Part shown: piece by piece, positions 1 through 5,675 of the stretch | Numbering within the stretch: the stretch's first letter is position 1 | How the letters are laid out: every line of letters begins with the position of its first letter | From: CAZGSV01 sp964528605 | Lineage (GTDB): Bacteria > Armatimonadota > Zipacnadia > CAZGSV01 | Direction: 5' to 3' | Assembly: GCA_964528605.1 (NCBI GenBank) | Contig: CAZGSV010000082.1 | Span: 1 to 15,040, forward strand | DNA: 15,040 nucleotides | Translations under genes and position numbers: made by a program | Notes under the pieces: generated by a model | Told to the model about the DNA's origin: nothing | Database searches by the model: none | The model's input: the letters and a program-made list of their open reading frames with translations, nothing else

Positions 1-1168
1 TCTCACGCTTCAATGCTGGCCGGAAGAGCCGTGGGTGTGTCTTGGGTGCCCCGAGCACCTCGCGCAGTCTGCTTCCCCATCGGTGCATTCTCGCGTCCAT
101 CTTGTCCCGGTCGCTGGTGCCCGCGGTGATGGCATCAGCGAACGTACTGTCCTCCACCATGAGTTCGACCAGGCCGTCGCGCACCGCATCCGCGCGCGTG
201 GTCACTTGGTGCCGGTCGTAGGAAGCAAACCCCACCATCACGACATCGTACAACGCCATGTTGACCCGCTTGGTCTCCCACCGTCCGTTGGGGTCTTCGG
301 GCGTGCCCGGGTAGAAACGTTTGAATGCGTGTTCACCAAAGACCGTAAGGGTGCTGCCCACGCAGTCCTTGAACAGCTGCGCCATGTCGGACGCCGTTTG
401 GTCGCCCATGTGGCAGTGCACCATCTCCCTGTTCAGGAACCGTTTCATCGGGGGCCTATACGTGGGCAGGTTGTGACAGAGGGCGAAGAACCTCAGTATT
501 GTCTCCCTGTCCCGCATGCGGCTGTCAGGGCGCTTCCGCCCAAACACGCGTAGGACGTCTGGTTGCTCAGCCAGGCTACGGAGAAGATCATTGTACGGCC
601 CGCGGTAGATGCAGTTGCGGAGTTCCTGAGGATTGAGGTTCACGGATCCAGTGTTCAGGCGTTCAAATATCTCAAAGCGTATGTCGGGATGTGACTCGCG
701 TTTGATCACAATGGCACGCAGCCTGCCCTCGCGAACCTTGTTCTGCAGGTCGCGCGGCAGCGCTCGGAAGTTGCGCCCCACGTGTTCGCGAAACACGTTG
801 AGGCCAGTCAGCTCGAGTTCGTTGTCCAAGAAGCGGAACAGGGCGGTAAGCCTCTGCTGCCCGTCGATCACGGAGTAGGAGAAGTCTTCCGCCTCTGCCA
901 GGTATATCACCGGGATCGGCACGCCCATGAGTACGGATTCCACGAGGCGGCTCGACTTGGCGTTGTCGAAGACGTAGTACCGCTGGAAGTCGGGCTGAAC
1001 GTTCAGCCGGCCGTCCTTCCAGCGTGTCCAGAGGTCGCCGATCGTATAGTCGACGGGCTCGCTAAGAAGCGTGCGTTGCCGCGGCTCCTCAACGTCGATT
1101 CCGACGTCCACGTCGTCGTCCGCTTCGATTTCGACGTCCCCGGTGGCAATCGTTTCCTGACCGGCCAT
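1..1168 (-). CDS. DUF262 (GmrSD/ParB-fold) domain protein, C-terminus cut by window edge
   Basis: Reading leftward from ATG 1168-1166, the frame stays open for 389 codons and runs off the left edge. The N-terminus is acidic (residues 10-28), followed by a DUF262 domain: QPDFQRYYVF at 58-67, the hallmark VIDGQQRLT at 100-108 and FERLNTGSVNLNPQELRN at 168-185. These are the conserved blocks of the ParB/Srx-fold DUF262 family found in GmrSD type IV restriction enzymes and many standalone proteins, where D-G-Q-Q-R acts in nucleotide binding or hydrolysis. An SD-like GGGGGT lies a few bases before the ATG. Many relatives continue into a DUF1524 or HNH nuclease domain; the cut falls where such a C-terminal domain could begin, but this is not visible. 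A role in DNA restriction or phage defence is inferred from the family only. The neighbouring recombinase relic fits an accessory region. Confidence 0.9.
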   Translation of the reverse strand, partial: MAGQETIATGDVEIEADDDVDVGIDVEEPRQRTLLSEPVDYTIGDLWTRWKDGRLNVQPDFQRYYVFDNAKSSRLVESVLMGVPIPVIYLAEAEDFSYSVIDGQQRLTALFRFLDNELELTGLNVFREHVGRNFRALPRDLQNKVREGRLRAIVIKRESHPDIRFEIFERLNTGSVNLNPQELRNCIYRGPYNDLLRSLAEQPDVLRVFGRKRPDSRMRDRETILRFFALCHNLPTYRPPMKRFLNREMVHCHMGDQTASDMAQLFKDCVGSTLTVFGEHAFKRFYPGTPEDPNGRWETKRVNMALYDVVMVGFASYDRHQVTTRADAVRDGLVELMVEDSTFADAITAGTSDRDKMDARMHRWGSRLREVLGAPKTHPRLFRPALKRE

Positions 1169-1197
1169 GGGTCACACCCCCGTTGCGCCTTGCCGAT

Positions 1198-1226
1198 AAT
1201 GTAGTGGTAAGCCTGCCGGCGGGCAA
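1198..1226 (-). promoter_or_regulatory. Candidate sigma70 promoter of the DUF262 gene
   Basis: On the minus strand, TTGCCC (1226-1221) is followed by a 17-nt spacer and TACATT (1203-1198). Each box matches four of six consensus bases and the spacing is ideal. Transcription would begin near 1191, leaving a leader of about 22 nt that contains the GGGGGT ribosome site. Moderate support only, since the boxes are imperfect. Confidence 0.4.
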
Positions 1227-1319
1227 GCGGACGAGCCCCGGTGGCCCTTGTAGGAGAACTGAGGACTTTGCAGAACCTACGCCCGAGGCAGGCGCCTCCG
1301 CGAGAAATGCGTTTCCTCG

Positions 1320-1590
1320 CTAGACCCGCACCCCGAGCTTGAGGGCCGGATTTTCCTTCGGGGCGTTGACCACGCGCACGTAGGCGCGGGTGGTATCAAG
1401 CCTCGCGTGGCCTAGCATATCTTGAATGGCCTCGAGGCGGGCTCCGCCCTCCCGCGCGAGGGTGGCGGCAGTATGGCGCAAAGCGTGGGCGGAGATACCT
1501 GGCCGCTTGAGGCCCGCTGCTTTCAGGGCGTGGTTGACGATGTAGTTGACCGCCTCGAGGCAGAGGCGGCCAGGGGTCGGCCGTGGATAT
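1320..1590 (-). pseudogene. Tyrosine recombinase (phage-type integrase) C-terminal relic
   Basis: The minus-strand frame ending in TAG at 1322-1320 encodes a clear catalytic C-terminus of a tyrosine recombinase. It contains EAVNYIVNHALKAAGLKRP, then ISAHALRHTAATLA with the H-x-x-R box (HALRH at 1487-1473), LGHARLDTTRAYVRV with the GH motif (1412-1407) and the tyrosine nucleophile at 1382-1380, and ends NPALKLGVRV. Upstream of about 1590 the translation loses resemblance to the family (Arg/Pro/Ser-rich) and the frame meets a stop at 1757-1755 with no ATG start. The N-terminal core-binding domain and the first catalytic Arg/Lys segment are absent. The fragment therefore cannot make a working recombinase. 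It is most likely the remnant of a lost element. The left limit of decay is approximate. Confidence 0.8.
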
Positions 1591-1703
1591 TGTGTGTGGC
1601 CCGCGGCCGCGGCGAAGACCCCCTGATACTCTCCCCGGCTGATCCTGCGCCGGACGTAACCGCGCGGGCTGGGGGTCGTCTCTCGCCCACTGGGAGTGAC
1701 CGG

Positions 1704-1734
1704 TTGGCGATGGCGGGAGCGCTTCGCATATAAT
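1704..1734 (+). promoter_or_regulatory. Candidate promoter with perfect -10 for the DUF4875-like gene
   Basis: A perfect TATAAT lies at 1729-1734. A partial -35, TTGGCG (1704-1709), precedes it with a long 19-nt spacer. Transcription would start near 1741 and give a 20-nt leader containing the strong GGAGGT ribosome site at 1745-1750. The -10 is convincing, the -35 is weak. Confidence 0.55.
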
Positions 1735-1760
1735 GGCGATTTGAGGAGGTGGCTCTACAG

Positions 1761-2579
1761 ATGAGGCAACTCCGCCCAAAGCATCGGGTCCTGGCGGCTG
1801 TGGTATTGGCGTTGGTGGTTGCGGGTGTCTATGGGTGGCTGGCCGCACCCAAACTCCACCACGCAACGGATTCCAGCTCATTCTCGAGACAGCCAATTAC
1901 AACACAGTCCCACACCACACCAGCAGCGGGGCGAAGGGCCGGGTCTGCTCAACGTGGCCCCGTGGCAAGGCCGGCAAACACGCCACCCGTCGCGCCGCCT
2001 TCGGCATCCGTGCCTCCATACTCAATCGCTGAGAAAAAGGACGTCTCTCTTGGCAGCGCTACGCGCCTCGCCTATCGCGTGGTTGTCTCGAAGGACGCTT
2101 CCGAGGTCCAGGTCCGCGCGGTGGCGAGCGACATAGTGGATCGGGCGAAAACCACTCGGCCCGTGAACGCCATTACCATTCTCTTCTACTACCACCGAGA
2201 ACAGATAACCGGGCCCCCCACCGTTGCCAAAGTGGATTGGGCTCCATACGGAGACTGGAGCAAGGCGAAGCAGGTGAACGCGGGCGACTACTCCAGCCAC
2301 GCGTATGATGTGACAATGGCATCGCCTCCGCTGGAGCCCCATAAGGCCCGTGGGATATCTGAGGCAACCCGCCGCCAGATCTTCTATGACCTCGTGGCTG
2401 CCGACGAAAGAGCATATAGAGCATTTCGCGACACCGGAGACGTTTCCCGAAGTAACGCTCTCGAGGACTCCGCCAAGGCCACCATTCGAAAAAAGTATGG
2501 GATAACCAAGAAACAGGAGAGCGAAATCGCGCTCGAGGGCATGTCGAAGAACTGGCCTATGCCCCCGCGTTCAATCTAA
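1761..2579 (+). CDS. Membrane-anchored DUF4875-like protein of unknown function
   Basis: A 272-residue protein. A GTG at 1749 would add four residues, but it overlaps the GGAGGT ribosome site (1745-1750), so ATG 1761, ten bases after that site, is the better start. Residues 1-9 are basic and 10-28 form one hydrophobic segment (VLAAVVLALVVAGVYGWLA), reading as an uncleaved signal anchor. A low-complexity Ser/Thr/Pro/Ala linker follows (about 33-85), then a compact C-terminal domain. That domain starts near PPYSIAEKKDVSLG, passes through LAYRVVVSKDASE and NAITILFYYHRE, and includes APYGDWSKAKQVNAGDYSSH. This pattern resembles the small DUF4875 family of unknown function; I recognise it from memory and am only moderately sure. 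The protein probably faces the periplasm or cell exterior. The gene stands alone with its own promoter, next to a dead recombinase, which hints at acquisition by transfer. Confidence 0.8.
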   Translation: MRQLRPKHRVLAAVVLALVVAGVYGWLAAPKLHHATDSSSFSRQPITTQSHTTPAAGRRAGSAQRGPVARPANTPPVAPPSASVPPYSIAEKKDVSLGSATRLAYRVVVSKDASEVQVRAVASDIVDRAKTTRPVNAITILFYYHREQITGPPTVAKVDWAPYGDWSKAKQVNAGDYSSHAYDVTMASPPLEPHKARGISEATRRQIFYDLVAADERAYRAFRDTGDVSRSNALEDSAKATIRKKYGITKKQESEIALEGMSKNWPMPPRSI

Positions 2580-2638
2580 GCGACCCAAGCGTGAGGCTTG
2601 CTGCCCTCCATGAGTACCGTCCGGCTTCACGCCCGACG

Positions 2639-2655
2639 TGCCGGGTCACCCGGCA
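2639..2655. terminator. Short GC hairpin between convergent genes, possible bidirectional terminator
   Basis: TGCCGGG (2639-2645), loop TCA and CCCGGCA (2649-2655) form a perfect 7-bp stem. It lies in the 138-bp gap between the stop of the DUF4875-like gene and the stop of the convergent membrane-protein gene. No T-run follows on either strand, so if it terminates transcription it is not a canonical intrinsic terminator. The rest of the gap shows nothing I recognise. Confidence 0.4.
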
Positions 2656-2717
2656 TAAACAGGGCCGTACCGCCTCCGCTCATTCTGAGGCTGTGGCTGA
2701 GCCCCGACCTCCGGCGC

Positions 2718-3722
2718 TCACTCCCCCACGGGTGGAGACACGGCCTCATCGGGCACGATCGTCAGCAGCGCCATCGCGATGACCACCGGGGCGAACGGCA
2801 GGAACAACCGCGGCTCGTACACCAGCGCGATCACGTAGTGCAGCGCGATGAACGGCGCCAACACCAGCAGCGCCCGCCGCAGCAGGAGCGGCTTGCTCCG
2901 CCATCCTACCAGCGCCAACACCCACATCGGCCCATAGAGCAGAATCAGGTGCTCCGTGGGCAGCAAGTCAAAGAAGTTCACCGGTATCGTGAGGAGCGCG
3001 CAGTAGTACTCGCGCTGGCCGTAGATAGCCCGCAGGCCCGCGTAAACCGCGAAGAACGCCGCTAGCTGCAATAGCGTCAGCAGCACCGCCCGCCTGACCG
3101 GTTTGTCCCCGGCTCGCACGAGCGCGTAGATGACCGGGATAACCGCGACCGTCTCGCGGTTGAGCGTCGCCAGCGGCACCAGCCAGAGCAGGTGGACGTC
3201 GCGCCGCCTTTGCATCAGCAACAGCGCGCCCAGGAAAGCGGCCAGGTTCGCCGCGTCGGTCTCCTGGATGAAGCCCTGGTAGGTGAACGGCAGTGTGGCG
3301 GCCAGCACGACGCTTCCCAGTCCGGCCGCCGTGCTGCTCAAGTAGCCGCGCAGGAACATGTGGCACAGACACAGGCTGCACAGCGTCCAGAAGAACCTCT
3401 GCGCCGCGTATGCGTCCACCACGCCGAGCCCGAACGCCCGGCGCAGCCCCTCCACCACAAACGGTGTGAAGATGCGGTATTGATTGGGCGCCTTCGCCCC
3501 CCCCGCCACCATCTGCGCGTGCCACGCCGGCAAGTTGGCGACCTCGAGCAGCCGCGTGCGCACCACCACGCTCGCCAGCGCCAGCCCCAGATAGAGGTAG
3601 TAGAAACCGAGCCAGTGAGGCTCCCACTGGCAGAGCCGGTCGTTCGCCCGCCTCCACCTCACCAGCACCAGCGGCAGGAGCGAGAAGGCGGCCAGAGCGA
3701 CCAGACTGGGAACAGGGCTCAT
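2718..3722 (-). CDS. Polytopic membrane protein, GT-C-like architecture, unknown function
   Basis: A 334-residue protein with about nine or ten hydrophobic segments: roughly 4-21, 37-54, 109-126, 131-150, 158-170, 178-202, 211-231, 258-274, 283-302 and 305-323. Between the second and third lies a polar stretch with NQYRIFTPFV (80-89); further on come QETDAAN (153-159), LNRETV (187-192) and YEPRLFLPF (302-310). Large loops with conserved acidic and arginine residues between membrane helices resemble GT-C glycosyltransferases and related mannosyltransferase-like proteins, but no diagnostic motif lets me assign a substrate. The ribosome site before ATG 3722 is weak (GAGAAGAG). It is the last gene of the leftward rbsD cluster, 113 bp after the TIM-barrel gene, which suggests a role with sugars or envelope glycans. 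It could also be an unrelated integral membrane protein. Confidence 0.75.
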   Translation of the reverse strand: MSPVPSLVALAAFSLLPLVLVRWRRANDRLCQWEPHWLGFYYLYLGLALASVVVRTRLLEVANLPAWHAQMVAGGAKAPNQYRIFTPFVVEGLRRAFGLGVVDAYAAQRFFWTLCSLCLCHMFLRGYLSSTAAGLGSVVLAATLPFTYQGFIQETDAANLAAFLGALLLMQRRRDVHLLWLVPLATLNRETVAVIPVIYALVRAGDKPVRRAVLLTLLQLAAFFAVYAGLRAIYGQREYYCALLTIPVNFFDLLPTEHLILLYGPMWVLALVGWRSKPLLLRRALLVLAPFIALHYVIALVYEPRLFLPFAPVVIAMALLTIVPDEAVSPPVGE

Positions 3723-3762
3723 TCTCTTCTCAGCCGCTCACGCGAGCGACCCCTCCGATCAT

Positions 3763-3776
3763 CTCTGCCAGCAGAG
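3763..3776. repeat. 14-bp dyad upstream of the membrane-protein gene
   Basis: CTCTGC-CA-GCAGAG is a perfect dyad in the 113-bp gap between two leftward genes. It has the same architecture as the dyad at 5593-5606 (CTCCGC-CA-GCGGAG), with a paired change that keeps the symmetry. It could be an operator or a small RNA hairpin. Dyads of this size occur by chance in GC-rich DNA. Confidence 0.3.
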
Positions 3777-3835
3777 GCTGGACGACATTTCCCGGCCTGC
3801 CGCCGACCACCCTCGCCCTGGGTTGGTCCCGGCCC

Positions 3836-5059
3836 TCACGTTCCCAGCCGCAGCAGCCGCGCCTGCCCCGGCGACAGCCGCATGGAGAGGCAGCGGGAGG
3901 ACTCGGGGATGATAATGGGACGCCAGATGAGCGGCTCCGTCCCGCTGGCAAAGGCCGCGTGCCTGACGCCCTCGCGCAGCGTCACCCGCACCCGGCTCTC
4001 CGCGCGCGGCGACCGGTTCACCACCATCAGATAGGTGGTGCCGGCATCATCCTTGAGCACTCCTACCAGGCCATCACCTTGTATCGCCTCGACCACCGGG
4101 TTCGGGCTCACGCCGTGGGTGCCGAGAGGCAGCGGCTCAGCGTGATAGACCGCAACCGACTCGCAGCGCAGCAGCACCGGCGCCCAGGCCAGCACACGCT
4201 CGTTAACCCTACGTATCATGGGGTAGTGCGCCGTCGGGCGTCCCTCCGCATCTACGACGGCATTCTGGAACTCGGAGACGGCCCAGTAGGTGAAGTACAT
4301 TATCCCTTTGCCGCCGTACGCCAGCGTGGTGAAGTCTTGCCAGCGGAAGTCTCCCGGCTTCGGGTCGCGATAGCCGTAGTGCGGCGTGGACAGGATGATC
4401 TGCCAGAAGGGCACTCCCGCCCGCAGCGCCTCCTCGCGGCAGATCTCCAAGTTCTCAAAGTAGTTGGCCCGCTCGCTGTCGGCCAGCAGGGCGTAGTGGT
4501 CCCAGGACAGCACCGCCGGCTTCACCACCTCCAGAAACTGGCTGACGTGCTCGCGGTAGGTCTCGTTGCCCAGTTGCTCGCGGGAGGCGTAGTTGGGGAA
4601 GAGATTGATGTAGGACCAGTGGGCCGGGTCGGCCTTGGCCAGGTACTCCTTGACTCTGGCCAGCGCTGGAAACTGAGCCGAGTTGGGCTCATCGGTGAGA
4701 AAGTAGGCGAGCAGCGCCGGGTGCCCGCTGTAATCCCTCACGACCCCATCGAGCAGTCTCTCCCAGCCCTGAACTCCGCTTATCGCCTGCCAAATGCGAT
4801 CGTCGAGCACGATGGCCTTGAGCCCGTTCTGCGCGCAGAAATACAGCATCTGGCGGTTGTACTCCGCATTCCCCGCCCCGCCCAGGGCGACCGTGAACCC
4901 GCCCGCGGCCATGCGCGCGTAAGTGCCCGCGGTGTTGTACTGCGGCGGCGCTCCCACCCAGAACGAGATGGGGAATAGGGCCTCATCGGTCACCGCGCCC
5001 GCCCCCCCCGCCGCCGGCACCAGCATCGCGAGTGCCGCTACTGCTATTAGGAGCTTCAT
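3836..5059 (-). CDS. Secreted TIM-barrel glycoside-hydrolase-like protein (clan GH-A type)
   Basis: A 407-residue protein from ATG 5059. The frame extends to a further start at 5113, but the Sec signal peptide MKLLIAVAALAMLVPAAGG begins exactly at 5059 and GAGGGG precedes it, so the shorter form is chosen. After cleavage near residue 20-23 comes a barrel: FPISFWVGAPP (29-39), GGFTVALGGAG, KAIVLDDRIW (81-90), then LLAYFLTDEPNS (116-127). TDEP with E124 sits where clan GH-A enzymes carry the acid/base glutamate after strand 4. Later come LSWDHYAL, FWQIILSTPHYGY and GKGIMYFTYW, typical late barrel strands. A C-terminal beta domain (about 320-407) holds YLMVVNRSP. I cannot assign a CAZy family or substrate. 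It follows rbsD by 66 bp in the same direction, which suggests linked sugar handling although this protein is exported and RbsD is cytosolic. Confidence 0.8.
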   Translation of the reverse strand: MKLLIAVAALAMLVPAAGGAGAVTDEALFPISFWVGAPPQYNTAGTYARMAAGGFTVALGGAGNAEYNRQMLYFCAQNGLKAIVLDDRIWQAISGVQGWERLLDGVVRDYSGHPALLAYFLTDEPNSAQFPALARVKEYLAKADPAHWSYINLFPNYASREQLGNETYREHVSQFLEVVKPAVLSWDHYALLADSERANYFENLEICREEALRAGVPFWQIILSTPHYGYRDPKPGDFRWQDFTTLAYGGKGIMYFTYWAVSEFQNAVVDAEGRPTAHYPMIRRVNERVLAWAPVLLRCESVAVYHAEPLPLGTHGVSPNPVVEAIQGDGLVGVLKDDAGTTYLMVVNRSPRAESRVRVTLREGVRHAAFASGTEPLIWRPIIIPESSRCLSMRLSPGQARLLRLGT

Positions 5060-5100
5060 TCCTGCACCCCTCTCTTGTGCGCGTCGTTCCCTCTCCGGCG

Positions 5101-5114
5101 CGTGCCCAGGCACG
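5101..5114. repeat. 14-bp dyad between the rbsD-like and TIM-barrel genes
   Basis: CGTGCC-CA-GGCACG is a perfect 6+2+6 dyad in the 66-bp gap between two co-directional leftward genes. It shares the CA centre of the dyads at 5593-5606 and 3763-3776, but its arms differ. It may be an RNA hairpin in the intercistronic region, a shared operator type, or chance. Confidence 0.25.
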
Positions 5115-5125
5115 GCCGGCCAGGG

Positions 5126-5542
5126 CTACTCCCACTTCTCCGCTCCGACCTGCAATACGAAGTTCAGGTAGTTCCCCGGCGCTCCTGTCCGGACTATGAA
5201 ATGGGAGTTGCCGATGAGATTCCTCAACTCCACGTGCCGTACCGGGCTCCGATCCACTCCCACCAGCGGCGCCAGCAACTTGTCCGCGGCGTCCGGCCCG
5301 ATCACGGGCGCCATCTCCGTGGCGTAATAGACCTTCTCTACGGCGATGGTCTCCGCCAGCGCCTGCAGCGCCTGCTGGGCACTGATGAGGTTGGGCGCAA
5401 ACCCGAAGTCGAACAGGGGTTTGTCGCCCTCGCGTGCGGTGGTGTAGGCGGGATTCGCCCAGTCCACCACGGCAATCAAGTCCCCGTGCCCCAACTGCTT
5501 CAAGTGGCTGAGCAAATCAGGATTGATGACCCCCTGTTTCAT
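5126..5542 (-). CDS. rbsD: RbsD/FucU-family sugar mutarotase (D-ribose pyranase-like)
   Basis: 138 residues, the normal length of RbsD (about 139). The longer open frame upstream is not used: ATG 5542 is preceded by AGGAGG (5555-5550) with a 7-nt spacer. RbsD catalyses the conversion between beta-pyranose and beta-furanose forms of ribose in the cytoplasm, helping ribokinase; the related FucU acts on fucose. Visible family features are MKQGVINPDLL at the start, LGHGDLIAVVDWANP with the catalytic-type His at 19 and Asp at 27, VRHVELRNLIGNSHFIVRTG, and Y125-x-N127 in YLNFVLQVG near the end. There is no signal peptide. No ribokinase or ribose ABC transporter lies in the window, so the physiological sugar is unknown and FucU-like specificity is possible. 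It leads a leftward cluster with a secreted glycosidase-like protein and a membrane protein. Confidence 0.88.
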   Translation of the reverse strand: MKQGVINPDLLSHLKQLGHGDLIAVVDWANPAYTTAREGDKPLFDFGFAPNLISAQQALQALAETIAVEKVYYATEMAPVIGPDAADKLLAPLVGVDRSPVRHVELRNLIGNSHFIVRTGAPGNYLNFVLQVGAEKWE

Positions 5543-5583
5543 CTCGCCGCCTCCTCTGGACTGCGCCTGCGCGCTTGCCGCGA

Positions 5584-5612
5584 ATAGTAATGCTCCGCCA
5601 GCGGAGTGTCCA
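5584..5612 (-). promoter_or_regulatory. Candidate promoter of the rbsD cluster with a dyad in its spacer
   Basis: On the minus strand TGGACA (5612-5607), a 17-nt spacer and TACTAT (5589-5584). The -35 box matches five of six and the -10 box four of six consensus bases. Start of transcription would be near 5577, about 35 nt before ATG 5542. The spacer contains the perfect dyad CTCCGC-CA-GCGGAG (5593-5606), a position where a bound repressor would block RNA polymerase. No regulator gene is next to it. Confidence 0.5.
5593..5606. promoter_or_regulatory. Candidate operator dyad between -35 and -10 of the rbsD promoter
   Basis: CTCCGC-CA-GCGGAG, perfect 6-bp arms, fills most of the 17-nt spacer of the leftward promoter. 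LacI-family and similar sugar regulators bind dyads of about this size, which is the basis for the suggestion; the sequence is not a known operator. A near copy with a compensated change lies at 3763-3776. Confidence 0.35.
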
Positions 5613-5631
5613 CCGCTCCCACGGCCCCCGC

Positions 5632-5660
5632 TTGACCCCGCCGCAGAGCGCCCATAGAAT
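5632..5660 (+). promoter_or_regulatory. Candidate sigma70 promoter of the SLBB operon
   Basis: TTGACC (5632-5637), exactly 17 nt, then TAGAAT (5655-5660). Each box matches five of six consensus bases. Transcription would begin near 5667, only about nine bases before GTG 5676, so the leader is too short for a normal Shine-Dalgarno site. It stands back to back with the leftward rbsD promoter, the two -35 boxes 19 bp apart. Confidence 0.55.
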
Positions 5661-5675
5661 GCTCCTGCGGGTGAT

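Noticed and set aside
35..1204. Three overlapping plus-strand open frames (35-553, 633-878, 782-1204)
   Set aside because: They are antisense to the continuous DUF262 frame on the minus strand, which carries clear family motifs; their own translations are Arg/Val/His-rich and resemble nothing.
1193..1260. A possible tRNA-like or attachment-site-like stretch near the recombinase relic
   Set aside because: GTGGTAAGC recalls a D-arm, but no acceptor stem, anticodon arm or T-arm pairing could be made, and no direct repeat flanks the relic.
3735..3748. CGCTC/GAGCG small hairpin before the membrane-protein gene
   Set aside because: Five-base stem in GC-rich DNA, expected by chance.
3959..4978. 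339-codon plus-strand open frame
   Set aside because: Antisense to the secreted TIM-barrel gene; no signal, ribosome site or domain.
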